From assembly GCF_019453995.1 (NCBI RefSeq), contig NZ_CP075587.1:868001-932000 (forward strand): a stretch of 64,000 nt of DNA, given 5' to 3'. Both the position numbers and the translations under genes were made by a program. Every line of letters starts with the position of its first letter. The first letter of the stretch is position 1. The notes beneath the pieces were generated by a model. That model did not search any database. It had not been told where the DNA came from and saw only the letters and a list, made by a program, of their open reading frames with translations. Origin of the DNA: Candidatus Rhabdochlamydia oedothoracis (GTDB taxonomy: Bacteria; Chlamydiota; Chlamydiia; Chlamydiales; Rhabdochlamydiaceae). Below, piece by piece: positions 8,712-18,553 of this stretch.

Positions 8712-8942
8712 TTATTGCATGCCAATATTAAATTTATAGAGCAAGCTGCAGGATTCTTTGCAGTAATATGAAAAAGCTCCATCATGGGGAAAATCAGCTA
8801 CACCTACTACAGAAGTTCCTATGCTTAAGATTGCTAAATCTTTAACTGTAAAGCGCTTTCTTATTCGAGATAGAATAGTTGTAGAGGTTGGTTCTGTTAA
8901 ATTTTGATATGCAATATTTGTTGGACCCACTTCTATTGACAT
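8712..8942 (-). CDS. Small hypothetical protein
   Basis: 76 residues, starting MSIEVGPTNIAYQNLTEPTS with a Ser/Thr/Asn-rich N-terminus like several other small proteins in this window. It has a short hydrophobic middle (LAILSIGTSVVGVA, about 36-49). AAGAGAGAAAAG lies 4-15 nt upstream of the ATG and can act as a ribosome-binding site. It is wedged between IS debris and valS. Family unknown. It could be the remnant of a longer gene cut by the IS5-type element or a small secreted protein. Confidence 0.45.
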   Translation of the reverse strand: MSIEVGPTNIAYQNLTEPTSTTILSRIRKRFTVKDLAILSIGTSVVGVADFPHDGAFSYYCKESCSLLYKFNIGMQ

Positions 8943-9002
8943 AACTTTTCTCTCTTGTTTTTTAGAAGCAAAAGTATAATCGAATAAATCATTAAAGATT
9001 AT

Positions 9003-11825
9003 TTAATTCTGTAGTTGGTCTAATTTTTCTATGGTTTCCTCAAGTTTTTTTTCCGCTTGGGAAAGGTTATCTTTTAACGTACTTACAAGAGAAGCAGGTG
9101 CCTTTTCAAGAAAATTTGCATTAGCAAGTTGAGCTCGAAGCTTATTTTGTTGTTGGATGAGTTTTTCCTTTTCTTTAACCAAACGGATTTTTTCTCTAAT
9201 TTTTAGTTCTTGCGGCAGGGGAATCTGTAATTTTAAGGAACCAATAAGGGTTTCTGAACTAAAGAGGAGATTCTGAGTTTCTTCTGTAAAGGTAATCGAT
9301 TGGATACGGATAAGTGCTTTTAAAAAACCAGAATTTTTCTCTAAAGCAGCTCTTTGTTCATCTTGAGATGGTGCTTGAACAAATAGATCAATAGCCATAT
9401 TTGGTGGCATTTGCATTTCAGCTCGAATAGCACGGATAGCATGAGTTACTTGGTCTAAGAAGGTAAATGTTTCTTCCACGTCAGGACGAATATCTTCTAG
9501 AATAGCTTGCGGGTAATTTGATACGATACAAGCTGAACTATTAATGGCTGCTAGCGCTTCTTGAGTGTAAGGATCTGTTTGATTTTCTATTCGAGAATCC
9601 AATTTTTGCTTGATTTTATCAAAGAGCTCTTCTGTTACAAAAGGTGCTATAGGATGCAGTAGACGAATAGAACTAAATAAAACCAAAGAGAGGATTTTTT
9701 GTTTATTTTCTCTGTTAGCGTTTACAGGATCTGTTAAGATAGGTTTAACCAATTCTACATAATAAGCACAGAATTGATTCCAGAAAAAATCATAAGCTGT
9801 AGAAAGCGCTTTATCAAAAGCATATTCTTTTAAATAGCTATTTACGCTTTGGATTGTACGGTTTAGCAAGGAAAAAATCCAACGATCCTCTAGAGTAAGG
9901 ATAGACAGGTCAAGTCCTGTAGCGAAATTATCTGCACTTAAGTCCTTAATATTCATAAATACAAAACGAGCGCCATTCCAAATTTTATTCACAAAATTTT
10001 TAAATTCTTCAAATCTACGCCGATCTAAATCAATTTGACGCGCTTGTGTAGCGCTTGCGCAAAGACCCATACGCATCGCATCTGTTCCATAGAAATCGAT
10101 AACTTCTAAAGGGTCGATGATGTTTCCTTTGGATTTAGACATCTTTTCCCATTTGGAATGAATCTCTGAAGGGGGTGTTTGCCCAAGTTCAAAGGGATGT
10201 TTTTCTGCATGCGTTAAATAAGCAATAGAGCCGTTTTCTTGATGACGCCAATAAGATTTTCCATAGATAAGTCCATGTAAAAAAACTTCAGGAAAAGGTG
10301 GCTGATTAAAAACATATTCTCCCATTAGGATCATCCGTGCTACCCAAAAAAATAAAATATCATGGCCTGTAATGAGAGTAGAGTTAGGATAGAACTTTTT
10401 TAACTCTTGTGTTTGATGAGGCCAACCAAGTGTACTAAAAGGCCAAATGGCTGAAGAAAACCAGGTGTCGAGTACATCTTCATCTTGGTACCAATGATCA
10501 GGGTTTTTTTGCACTTCAAGCGGTAGGCTAATGCCATCAAACACCAGAATCTGATCAGGATTGTTTTTATTGTACCAAATGGGAATCCGATGACCCCACC
10601 AAAGTTGACGGGAGATACACCAATCCCTTAAATGATCAATCCAATGAAAATAGGTATTTTCCCAATGAGGTGGAATCAAGGATACTTTTTTGTCTTCAAC
10701 CAATTGGCGCAGGCGGTCTTTAAATTGACTAACTCGAACAAACCATTGCTTGGAAAGATAAGGCTCAATAATCGCTTTTGAGCGATAAGAAATTCCTATG
10801 CGATGGTTGTGGGGCTCAATCCTATTGATAAGGTTTCTTTTCTGTAGGGCATCTACTATAGCTACCCGTGCCTCTTGCATAGTTAAACCTGAGAATTCCT
10901 GACCTTGCTCATTAATCCGACCATCAGGGGTCATGATATTGATACTATCGAGTTTATGTGTTTGTCCCATTTGGTAGTCATTCAAGTCGTGCGCAGGGGT
11001 TACTTTAACAACACCTGTTCCAAAAGAGGGGTCGATAAGACGATCTGCTATAATGGGAATACTTCTTTTTACAAAAGGAACAATAACTCTTTTACCAACT
11101 AGGTGTTTATAACGCTCATCGCAAACAGATACTGCAAGAGCAGTATCGCCAAGCATTGTTTCAGGACGGGTTGTTGCAACTGTAATGAGTTTCTCTGGAG
11201 CATCTTCAAAGCAATAGTTAATATACCAGAGGAAAGAACTTTTTTCTTCATACTCTACTTCATCATCAGCTAACGCTGTTTGTGAAATAGGATCCCAATT
11301 AACTAGATAATCTCCGCGGTAAATCAAACCATCGTCAAACATTTTTTTAAACAAGGTGCAAACAGCTAAGTTGCGCTCTTTATCCATAGTAAAACAAAGA
11401 CGAGACCAATCACAGGAGCAACCTAATTTCTTTAGTTGATTTAAAATTTGATTTTCACTTCTTTCTTTCCATTGCCAGATCTCTTGGAAAAATTCTTCTC
11501 TTGTAAAATCTTTACGTTTCTTCCCTTCTGTTGCTAGTAAACGGCGCTCTACAACGGTTTGTGTAGCAATTCCCGCATGATCGGTTCCTGGAACCCATAA
11601 TGTTTCATAGCCCGACATTCTCTTCCAACGAATCAAGACATCTTGCAGAGTGTTCACAAGAGCATGCCCCATATGCAGCACACCGGTTACATTGGGCGGA
11701 GGCATACAAATACAAAAAGCGGGCTTTATAGAGGCCGGATCTACTTTAAAAAATTGTTTTTCTTCCCAAAAGAGATACCACTTCTTTTCGACTTCTTGAG
11801 GCTCATAACTTTTAGATAACGTCAT
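9003..11825 (-). CDS. valS: Valyl-tRNA synthetase
   Basis: The encoded protein is 940 residues, normal for bacterial ValRS, and charges tRNA-Val in the cytoplasm. The class Ia signatures are complete: PPPNVTGVLHMGHAL (about residues 43-57), the CP1 editing domain (ATTRPETMLGD, GTDHAGIATQ), DVLDTWFSSAIWPFSTLGWP, and KMSKSKGN near 560. The last 90 residues form the typical C-terminal coiled-coil arm (EKEKLIQQQNKLRAQLANAN). I prefer ATG at 11825 (MTLSKSYEP); a TTG three codons upstream is also open. In Chlamydia valS neighbours pknD; here both persist but IS630 copies and a NUDIX gene separate them. Confidence 0.98.
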   Translation of the reverse strand: MTLSKSYEPQEVEKKWYLFWEEKQFFKVDPASIKPAFCICMPPPNVTGVLHMGHALVNTLQDVLIRWKRMSGYETLWVPGTDHAGIATQTVVERRLLATEGKKRKDFTREEFFQEIWQWKERSENQILNQLKKLGCSCDWSRLCFTMDKERNLAVCTLFKKMFDDGLIYRGDYLVNWDPISQTALADDEVEYEEKSSFLWYINYCFEDAPEKLITVATTRPETMLGDTALAVSVCDERYKHLVGKRVIVPFVKRSIPIIADRLIDPSFGTGVVKVTPAHDLNDYQMGQTHKLDSINIMTPDGRINEQGQEFSGLTMQEARVAIVDALQKRNLINRIEPHNHRIGISYRSKAIIEPYLSKQWFVRVSQFKDRLRQLVEDKKVSLIPPHWENTYFHWIDHLRDWCISRQLWWGHRIPIWYNKNNPDQILVFDGISLPLEVQKNPDHWYQDEDVLDTWFSSAIWPFSTLGWPHQTQELKKFYPNSTLITGHDILFFWVARMILMGEYVFNQPPFPEVFLHGLIYGKSYWRHQENGSIAYLTHAEKHPFELGQTPPSEIHSKWEKMSKSKGNIIDPLEVIDFYGTDAMRMGLCASATQARQIDLDRRRFEEFKNFVNKIWNGARFVFMNIKDLSADNFATGLDLSILTLEDRWIFSLLNRTIQSVNSYLKEYAFDKALSTAYDFFWNQFCAYYVELVKPILTDPVNANRENKQKILSLVLFSSIRLLHPIAPFVTEELFDKIKQKLDSRIENQTDPYTQEALAAINSSACIVSNYPQAILEDIRPDVEETFTFLDQVTHAIRAIRAEMQMPPNMAIDLFVQAPSQDEQRAALEKNSGFLKALIRIQSITFTEETQNLLFSSETLIGSLKLQIPLPQELKIREKIRLVKEKEKLIQQQNKLRAQLANANFLEKAPASLVSTLKDNLSQAEKKLEETIEKLDQLQN

Positions 11826-12007
11826 AGATAACAAGAGGTTTTACATAAACAAGCCAGGATAGCATGTAAGGAGAGAAAATTTCAACGTATTCCCTATTAA
11901 GCAATGTTTTCTAGGCAATCAGTAGAGTGATTAAATTAATTCGACAGCAATGGGCGCTTTTGCTATACGCTTAAGCTCTTCTGGATTGAGATATAAGTTT
12001 TGCTCAT
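11826..12007. other. Gap between valS and IS cluster
   Basis: No gene is seen. The left part must hold the valS promoter, read leftward. The right part (from about 11930) probably belongs to the second IS630-type element whose transposase starts at 12008. Confidence 0.4.
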
Positions 12008-12363
12008 ATGCAACTAAAAGCGAACTTTTTAACAAGAAACCAAAAAGACATCCTCAAGGCTCGTCATCGCCATGAACGGGATAAAAGGCTATGCGATAGA
12101 ATCAAATCTATTTTATTGTTAGATGAAGGGTGGACATGCCCACAAGTAGCACATGCTTTACTCCTAGATGACGATACGATAAGACATTATTATAAAATCT
12201 ATTCAGAAGACGGAAAAGAAGCCTTACTAAATTTGAACTATACAGGAAAGGTTTGCTGGCTCAGTCAAAATCAGCTTGACCAACTAAAAATCTATGTAAA
12301 AGAAGAAGCACCCCATTCGGCTAAACAAGTGATTAATTTTGCCAAAGACCGCTTTGGAATATA
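12008..12363 (+). pseudogene. Second IS630-type transposase, N-terminal half, interrupted
   Basis: About 118 residues of a different IS630 subgroup: ILKARHRHERDKRLCDRIKS, LLDEGWTCPQVAHALLLDDD, then KVCWLSQNQLDQLKIYVKEE. This is the winged helix-turn-helix region without the DDE core. IS630 copy B inserted at TA 12364 and truncates it; the C-terminal half is not found on the other side of copy B, where IS5 debris follows instead. Confidence 0.85.
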
Positions 12364-13466
12364 TAGTGGTTCCGATTCAATCGTATAGAAAAATATTTTG
12401 TTTTGTGTTAAGCTATTGAGTATGAAAAAACTGATCCCTAGCCAGAGAGCTGACTTAGAACACAAGTTAAAGCATCCAAAAGACTATTCTGAACGGAATA
12501 GGCTTTGTGTAATTTTGGGCTATGATGAGGGTATCTCAACAAAAAATCTTGCTAAAACACTCCGGATAAGCCCTATCACTGTTCAGAAATACCTCAGAGA
12601 ATATGATTCCGAAAATAAAACTGGAAGTAGCCCTCGAGGCGGTAGCAAATCAAAACTTTCACAAGACCAAAAAGAGTCTCTACTAAAACACCTACAGGAA
12701 AAGACCTATCTTAAAGTCAAAGGGATCATAGCTTATGTGCATGAGCAATATGGGATAAAATATTCCCAAAGCGGCATGACAGATTGGCTCATACAGCACG
12801 GATTTGCTTATAAACGTCCTAAAAAGATTCCTGGGAAATTAGATCCTGAAAAACAACGAATTTTCATAGAACAATATAGGGCTTTAAAGGAGACCTTAAA
12901 CCCTGATGAAGAGATCTATTTCATAGATGCTGTGCATCCTGAACATCAGTCCCAAGCCGTATGTGGATAGATCAAAAAAGGCGTTCAAAAGACTTTGCAG
13001 ACATCCGGGAAACAATTGCGATTGCATTTTGCTGGAGCTCTTTGCCTGACAGGAATGAAGATTTTTACAGAGGAATATAAGACAGTTGATGCCGATGCAA
13101 TGCTCGATTTTTTCAAGAAGCTAGAAAAACAGACAGAGGCTCGAATTATTCATGTAATTTTGGATAATGCAAGATCAAACAAAAATAAGAAACTAGAAGA
13201 GTTTCTGATGTCTTCTAGGATTAAAGTGCACTATCTCCCTCCTTATTCGCCGAATTTGAATCCTATTGAACGCTTGTGGAAGATCTTAAAGGAAAAGAAG
13301 GTATACAATCGATATTACGAAACGTCGGTGACTTTTTTTCAGGCAATTAGAGGATTCTTCTTAGAAGAGATACCGAAAATAACAGATATTTTGAAATGTA
13401 GGATAAACGACAAGTTTCAAGTCGTTGACTTAAATCCCATTAAGCTAGCCGTTTGAATCGGCACTA
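12364..13466 (+). mobile_element. IS630-family element, copy B (1,103 bp)
   Basis: It has the same terminal inverted repeats and length as copy A (TAGTGGTTCCGATTCAATCG at the left, CGTTTGAATCGGCACTA at the right) and is TA-flanked. It sits in another IS630-type transposase gene. It is nearly identical to copy A, in inverted orientation. Confidence 0.88.
12422..13456 (+). pseudogene. IS630 transposase of copy B, one nonsense mutation
   Basis: Read through, it is 344 residues and matches copy A except for a few substitutions (for example His/Gln in LLKHLxEK, Val/Ala in HGFxYKR). The TGG codon of copy A (AVCGWIKK) is TAG here at 12968-12970, codon 183. The helix-turn-helix part and the DDE motifs (FIDAVHPEH, VILDNARSN, NPIERLWK) are intact on either side. 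It is a single-step pseudogene, so inactivation looks recent. Confidence 0.88.
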
Positions 13467-13479
13467 GTATATATAGTTT

Positions 13480-13596
13480 TCTTTCGCAATTTTTCCATAG
13501 CCTGCGAGTATTTTCTATCCACGCAAAAGAACGCTCTAGAACCCATCTTTTGGGAATAACTGTAAAAGTATGAAGTGTATTTCTTTTATTATATAA
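13480..13596 (-). mobile_element. IS5-family remnant
   Basis: The minus strand encodes KRNTLHTFTVIPKRW, then the damaged FAWIENTRRLWKN region of the IS5-type transposase tail seen at 3700-3780 and 37420-37540. It is truncated at both ends by copy B and by decay. No inverted repeats remain. Confidence 0.75.
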
Positions 13597-13629
13597 AAAT
13601 AGTGTTTTTCTGTAATCAATCTCAATAAC

Positions 13630-14166
13630 TTATAAAAGCTGCCATAGAAATAGAGCTGTGCATAAGATGCCATCTACCGGGGTTTTATTTTGAATCTCTT
13701 GATACAGCTCTTGTTTTGTTTTTAATAAGGTTTTAATGAGTTCTGATTCCTCTACTTTAGCAGCAGATAGATGAACTACATCTTGAGCCAAAAAATAAAA
13801 TATTCTCTGATCTGTTATAGCAGGAAGGGGATAAATAGAAGGAAGTGCTTGCCAGGTCCCTCCTCCATAACCGGTTTCTTCGAGTAGCTCTCTTTTAACA
13901 GCTTCTAATGGGGTTTCACTTTGATCAACCCTTCCTCCTGGGCAACTGAGCAGCCATTTTCCTGTGGGATGTCTATATTCTAAATTGATGATAAAGCGCC
14001 CATCCGCAATGCGGGCTAAAACAACTGCTGCAGAAGAGCAAAGATCAAGACGAGTATAGGTATTTTGAAATCCTGTTGGCCATCTTAAGGAATCAACGTG
14101 TACATCAAAAAAGCCATGATAAGCAAACTGGCTTTTTTCTATTTTAGGGATAGTGGTATTTGACAT
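13630..14166 (-). CDS. NUDIX hydrolase (ADP-ribose/nucleoside-diphosphate-sugar pyrophosphatase type)
   Basis: 178 residues with a perfect Nudix box at about 76-98: Gly, RVDQS, Glu, seven residues, then RELLEETGY. That motif binds Mg2+ and hydrolyses nucleoside diphosphates linked to another group. The N-terminal strands (AAVVLARIADGRFIINLEYR) and length fit the ADP-ribose pyrophosphatase branch (NudF-like), though substrate cannot be read from sequence. The start overlaps the 3' end of pknD by 23 nt, so it is probably co-transcribed and translationally coupled with the kinase. Its 3' end abuts IS debris. Confidence 0.9.
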   Translation of the reverse strand: MSNTTIPKIEKSQFAYHGFFDVHVDSLRWPTGFQNTYTRLDLCSSAAVVLARIADGRFIINLEYRHPTGKWLLSCPGGRVDQSETPLEAVKRELLEETGYGGGTWQALPSIYPLPAITDQRIFYFLAQDVVHLSAAKVEESELIKTLLKTKQELYQEIQNKTPVDGILCTALFLWQLL

Positions 14167-16930
14167 GGATAGAGCGTATTTCTTTATGAATGCGATTAGA
14201 GTAGAGTTTGGCTTTTTTTTGATTTCCAGTACAATGAAAAAACAAACGCAATTGACGAAATAAGGAAATCTTTTCCCAAGTCAAAGCTGTTTGACTCCAA
14301 GCTTTATTAGTTATTTTTCCCTGTAAAAAATAGCTGAGTAATAGCTTACTAGTGGGAAAGGGAGCATCTATTGCTCCTTTAAGATAGGAAATGGCTTTAG
14401 CCTCTGACTGTTTATAACATAACCAACAACCTATCAGTGGATAAAAAACAGAAGAATCATCTTGTAAATCTTCTAAGTGATAGTAAGTAATGAGTTTTTC
14501 TGCCGCGCTCCATCGATTTTGGAGCAATAACAATTCTACTCCAAGAGGAGCTAGTTGTTGGTTCTGGATAAATAACTCAAAGAGCTCTTCTGAATATAGA
14601 GACTCTATTTTATTTTTTAGTATCGTTTGATCAAGTAAGTAATAGAGTGCTCTTGAAGCATTTTTAGCCCCGGGAAATTGAGTGAGATAGGTTTGAATAG
14701 CCAATGGAAATCCTTTTTTGTGCCCTAAACAAGCAATTTGAATTTTCTCTGCTTCTACGGGATCAGAACAGAGGTGTAAGTTTTCTCCTACCCAATGGTC
14801 AAACCCCATTGCTAATAAACCAAAGAACGCATTGGTTAGAATAAATAGAGGAGGCGTATTTTCTAAAATTTCAATCAGAGTAATTGGCTTTGCTAACCAA
14901 AAGGCTAACTGGCAGCTAAGATCTGAATACTTCGTCATTTTATCTTGATTGTCTAAATGGATAAAAAAGGGAATTGGTTCAAGATACTGATTAAGTAGGG
15001 TAACAATGCGTTTGTTTTCTGAGGAAGTAAATAATTTAGGAAGATGGCGCAGAGCTAAAAGGGCAAAATGGTAAGCAGGTATGCGTTTATAAGAAGAGGT
15101 TTGATGTAGGCGCATCATGATTTGTTCAACAATCATTTTAAACAAAGGGTGCTTTGAGTATTTGCGGATACAGATTTCTAAACATTTAATTTCTTCTTCA
15201 ATCTCTTGGGTCTCTTTATAAACAAGCGATTTGCCTAAATATTCTAAAGGAGCTCCGGGAGTATGGCGCAATTTGCTAAATTCATCCAAAGCAAATAAAT
15301 ACAGTCGTTCTCTTTCGCTAGATTTCTTCTGTACAGTTGCGTATTTAATTAAAGTAATCCCTGCGCGAAATAAAGCCTCCCTTCCCTCCATGCGCCCAGA
15401 AAAAGAGTTGCCTATTCGTCGATACTCTAACAGTGCTTTGCTATAATTTTTATTAGATAAAAAAGCATCGGGAATCGCTAAGCAATTAATCATTGCATTT
15501 TGACTCCCTAAGCTAATCCGAATATTAGAAACGGTAAAATAATTATCGTAGGATACTAAAGCAATCTGAGTCGTAGGCAAAGGAATCAAACTTATATAGT
15601 GACAAATTAGTGTGTGATTTAAATAGACATATAAATGGTTATCCATTTTATCGATCTGCAAACTCAATGCGATATTTTGGGGAATATCTAAATCATTTAC
15701 AGTCATAACTTCAGCACTACCATAGAAAAGCCTGCAGCTCATAGGAGACTGATTGAACCATATAGTATATCCCTCTCGGAGAATCCCTCGTTTATTTACC
15801 TCAGTAGTAGTAAATAATAGTCCCATTCCTACTGAATGAGATTGGATGTAAATCTCTGTTTCAACTCGAATGTTTCCATTAAAGGAATCTTTTGAAAGCA
15901 TTAATTGTAGCCATTCCATGACCTCTGGAGATCTTGTAATTGCTAGATGTTTAGTGAATAAAATATTTTCCTGAAAGGCCCAATCTTGCTTGCAATTAAT
16001 ATCTAGCTCAGATGTTAAAACCCATTCAGGTTTGCCTTCTATAAACTTTTTGAGCTCAACGATCATATCATCAACGCTTTCAAATCGATCAGATGCAATT
16101 GGTTGTAAACAGCGTTTTGCAATATCAGAGAGATGCACAGAAATATCTCTATAGGGAGCGATTTCTGTGGGGTTAATCCATTTTTCTAAATGCATAGTTT
16201 TACGAAAACTACGTAAAGAGCTTCGATAAAAAGGCAGGCGAAGGGTGAGTATTTGATATAGAATTACGCCTAGAGAATAAATGTCGCTTAAAGGGGTGGA
16301 TTGTTCTCCTTTTGCACGCTCTGGTGCAAGGTAATTAAGTGTACCTGGTACTTTTCCTGGTCTTGTAAGATTCTGGTAATTTCCCATGAGCTCGGAAAAA
16401 GAGGTTTCTTCTTGGCCTATGAAATCAGCTAAGCCCCAATCTAAAATGAGCACTTCTCCATATTTTCCAACGATAATATTATCAGGTTTTAAATCTCTAT
16501 GTAGAATTCCTTTAGAATGCGTATAAGCAATGGCTTCGCACACAGAGAGAAAAATACGAGTAAGCGCCATAATGGAGCTGCCAATAGGATGTTTGGGCTC
16601 GGCTATTTTCTCCTCTTCAAAAGCGGTTTTTAAGATTTTTTTAAGTGTTTCTCCTTCTACATAAGGCATCGTAAAATAAGGGATTGCTTGATCAGCATAG
16701 ATGTTAAATACAGGGATAATGGAAGGATGCGTCAGAGTAGCCGTTACCCGGGCTTCTCTTAAAAAACGCTCTCTTAAAACCGCACTATCTTTTAATTCTG
16801 CGCGCATCCTTTTAAGGGCAACTAGTCGACCAGATACCCCTTCTTGGGCTAATAAAACCTCTCCCATACCTCCTTTGCCCAAACTTCGTAGGATTTGATA
16901 GGAACTAGAATGATCAAATCTTAAGCTCAT
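14144..16930 (-). CDS. pknD: Serine/threonine protein kinase PknD
   Basis: 928 residues, as long as chlamydial PknD (about 930). The Hanks-type kinase domain fills residues 1-300: glycine loop LGKGGMGEVLLA (about 17-28), invariant Lys in VALKRMR, catalytic loop HRDLKPDNIIV (about 143), DWG in place of DFG (LILDWGLADF), and GTLNYLAPERAKG. The following region (about 310-480) looks like a beta-sandwich; the rest is helical and TPR-like. In Chlamydia PknD phosphorylates type III secretion and membrane proteins; the same role here is inferred. It is divergent from trpS. The start ATG (MSLRFDHSSSY) has only a weak Shine-Dalgarno. Confidence 0.95.
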   Translation of the reverse strand: MSLRFDHSSSYQILRSLGKGGMGEVLLAQEGVSGRLVALKRMRAELKDSAVLRERFLREARVTATLTHPSIIPVFNIYADQAIPYFTMPYVEGETLKKILKTAFEEEKIAEPKHPIGSSIMALTRIFLSVCEAIAYTHSKGILHRDLKPDNIIVGKYGEVLILDWGLADFIGQEETSFSELMGNYQNLTRPGKVPGTLNYLAPERAKGEQSTPLSDIYSLGVILYQILTLRLPFYRSSLRSFRKTMHLEKWINPTEIAPYRDISVHLSDIAKRCLQPIASDRFESVDDMIVELKKFIEGKPEWVLTSELDINCKQDWAFQENILFTKHLAITRSPEVMEWLQLMLSKDSFNGNIRVETEIYIQSHSVGMGLLFTTTEVNKRGILREGYTIWFNQSPMSCRLFYGSAEVMTVNDLDIPQNIALSLQIDKMDNHLYVYLNHTLICHYISLIPLPTTQIALVSYDNYFTVSNIRISLGSQNAMINCLAIPDAFLSNKNYSKALLEYRRIGNSFSGRMEGREALFRAGITLIKYATVQKKSSERERLYLFALDEFSKLRHTPGAPLEYLGKSLVYKETQEIEEEIKCLEICIRKYSKHPLFKMIVEQIMMRLHQTSSYKRIPAYHFALLALRHLPKLFTSSENKRIVTLLNQYLEPIPFFIHLDNQDKMTKYSDLSCQLAFWLAKPITLIEILENTPPLFILTNAFFGLLAMGFDHWVGENLHLCSDPVEAEKIQIACLGHKKGFPLAIQTYLTQFPGAKNASRALYYLLDQTILKNKIESLYSEELFELFIQNQQLAPLGVELLLLQNRWSAAEKLITYYHLEDLQDDSSVFYPLIGCWLCYKQSEAKAISYLKGAIDAPFPTSKLLLSYFLQGKITNKAWSQTALTWEKISLFRQLRLFFHCTGNQKKAKLYSNRIHKEIRSIHVKYHYP

Positions 16931-17057
16931 GAGTTCAATTTAAATCCGCTAAATGCTAATATGATTTCAATGTTTTTACCTTTATCATCTTCAAGTGTTG
17001 TATTTGGTAGAGTTTTAGGTAGATTTTTGCAAGAAAAAAATGATAGGAGCTCAGCTT

Positions 17058-18083
17058 TTGGTTAAACAAATTGTACTAACAGGAGATCGACCAACAGGAC
17101 CTTTGCATATCGGTCATTATGTAGGATCTCTAAAAAGTCGACTAGATTTACAAAAAACGTGTAGACAATTTGTTATGATTGCAGATGCACAAGCATTAAC
17201 CGATAATGCAAAAGATCCTAAAAAAGTACGAGAAAATATTCTACAAGTGGCACTAGATTACCTTGCTGTAGGAATAGACTCTGAGCAAACCACTATCTTT
17301 ATTCAGTCATTAATACCTCCTTTATTTGAGCTTACCTCTTATTTTTTAAATCTTGTTACTTGGAATCGTTTGAAGCATAATCCCACCATCAAGAGGGAAA
17401 TTTTACAAAAAGGGTATGAAAAAAATATCGCTGCTGGATTTATGATATATCCGGTTAGCCAAGCAGCGGATATCACAGCTTTTAAGGCAGATATAGTCCC
17501 GGTTGGAGAAGATCAGCTACCCATGATTGAGCAAACCAATGAGCTTGTACGCCATTTTAATCATGCCTACAACACGAATGTATTCACTAGCTGTAAAGCG
17601 CTTACTACAAAGGTATCGCGCTTACCAGGTCTTGATGGTAAAGAAAAAATGAGTAAATCGCTGAATAATGCTATCTTTTTATCCGATTCTCCTGAACTCA
17701 TTTCCAAAAAAATCAAAGGTATGTATAGCGACCCCAACCACACCCGAGTAGAAGATCCAGGCAATGTGGAAGCAAGTCCTGTTTTTACCTACCTTGATTG
17801 CTTTGATCCGGATCTCTCTTTTTTAGAAGACCTTAAACAAAAATATCGTAAAGGAGGTTTAGGGGATGCAGTGGTTAAAAAACGCTTAAACGAAGTTCTA
17901 CAAGCTTTTCTAGAACCCATTCGCAAAAGACGAGAGCATTACGCACAAGATCCTCGTGAAGTGATGAATATACTCCAAAAAGGTACGGATAGGGCTAATC
18001 TGGTTACGCATCAAACTCTTATAGAAGTTCGTCAAGCAATGGGATTAGATTACTTTTCTTCATCATCTTCTTCCAGCTCATGA
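17058..18083 (+). CDS. trpS: Tryptophanyl-tRNA synthetase
   Basis: Class Ic synthetase that charges tRNA-Trp. It has [20 protein letters not shown] (HIGH-type motif), [29 protein letters not shown] and the KMSKS loop [11 protein letters not shown]. Length about 341 residues is normal. I place the start at TTG 17058, eight nt after AGGAG (17045-17049), giving the usual short N-terminus before [11 protein letters not shown]. An upstream ATG at 17040 would add six unconserved residues and lacks a site. The C-terminus ends in eight serines encoded within the tail of the convergent membrane-protein gene (overlap 18050-18083). Confidence 0.96.
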   Translation: MVKQIVLTGDRPTGPLHIGHYVGSLKSRLDLQKTCRQFVMIADAQALTDNAKDPKKVRENILQVALDYLAVGIDSEQTTIFIQSLIPPLFELTSYFLNLVTWNRLKHNPTIKREILQKGYEKNIAAGFMIYPVSQAADITAFKADIVPVGEDQLPMIEQTNELVRHFNHAYNTNVFTSCKALTTKVSRLPGLDGKEKMSKSLNNAIFLSDSPELISKKIKGMYSDPNHTRVEDPGNVEASPVFTYLDCFDPDLSFLEDLKQKYRKGGLGDAVVKKRLNEVLQAFLEPIRKRREHYAQDPREVMNILQKGTDRANLVTHQTLIEVRQAMGLDYFSSSSSSSS

Positions 18084-18418
18084 TTGAGGTCTTCTTCCTC
18101 TTCAGCAAGGGTTTCTTCCTTGCCTTCCATGAACTCGCGAAACAACAAGTAGATCCCACCTGTAGCAAATAAGACAGGTAGTAAAACCTCCCATATATCA
18201 AATTGTACGGTGATAAACACTCCCACAAACACAAAGAGAGTAATGACCATATCGTAAAATCGCCCTAGTAAATACTGTCTAAAAGCTAAAGGCAATCCAA
18301 TTACTAACATAATAGCAGGCCACCAAGTATGTAAGTAACTGATGATAGCCAGCCCAATCAAAAATAAAGCTACAGAGAATACCTTAGCGCGTCTTCTAGA
18401 AACAAGAGGGTGATACAT
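18050..18418 (-). CDS. Small integral membrane protein with acidic tail
   Basis: 122 residues. Three to four hydrophobic helices span residues about 10-95 ([60 protein letters not shown]). A very acidic tail follows ([20 protein letters not shown]). ATG 18418 ([10 protein letters not shown]) is preferred because AGGA lies 8 nt before it; a longer start at 18439 would put that site inside the gene. Function unknown. The tail overlaps trpS tail-to-tail by 34 bp, so the acid run and the serine run use the same DNA. Confidence 0.75.
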   Translation of the reverse strand: MYHPLVSRRRAKVFSVALFLIGLAIISYLHTWWPAIMLVIGLPLAFRQYLLGRFYDMVITLFVFVGVFITVQFDIWEVLLPVLFATGGIYLLFREFMEGKEETLAEEEEDLNHELEEDDEEK

Positions 18419-18553
18419 GATTTTTTCCTTTTTCTTCACTCTAAAAAGAAAGTCATTTTTATTTCAAACTTTAATTAATTTTAATTATAAACAGTAGTGA
18501 TAAATTATATCACTACTTGTATTAATCATTTTAAATAACAATTTAGGTCATTA

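Noticed and set aside
7416-13456. In-frame TAG codons in both IS630 copies and the decayed IS30 copy might mean amber recoding
   Set aside because: TAG ends normal genes here (rplT, the 4589 gene), the third element also has a TAA and a frame loss, and no suppressor tRNA is seen. Ordinary nonsense mutations explain it.
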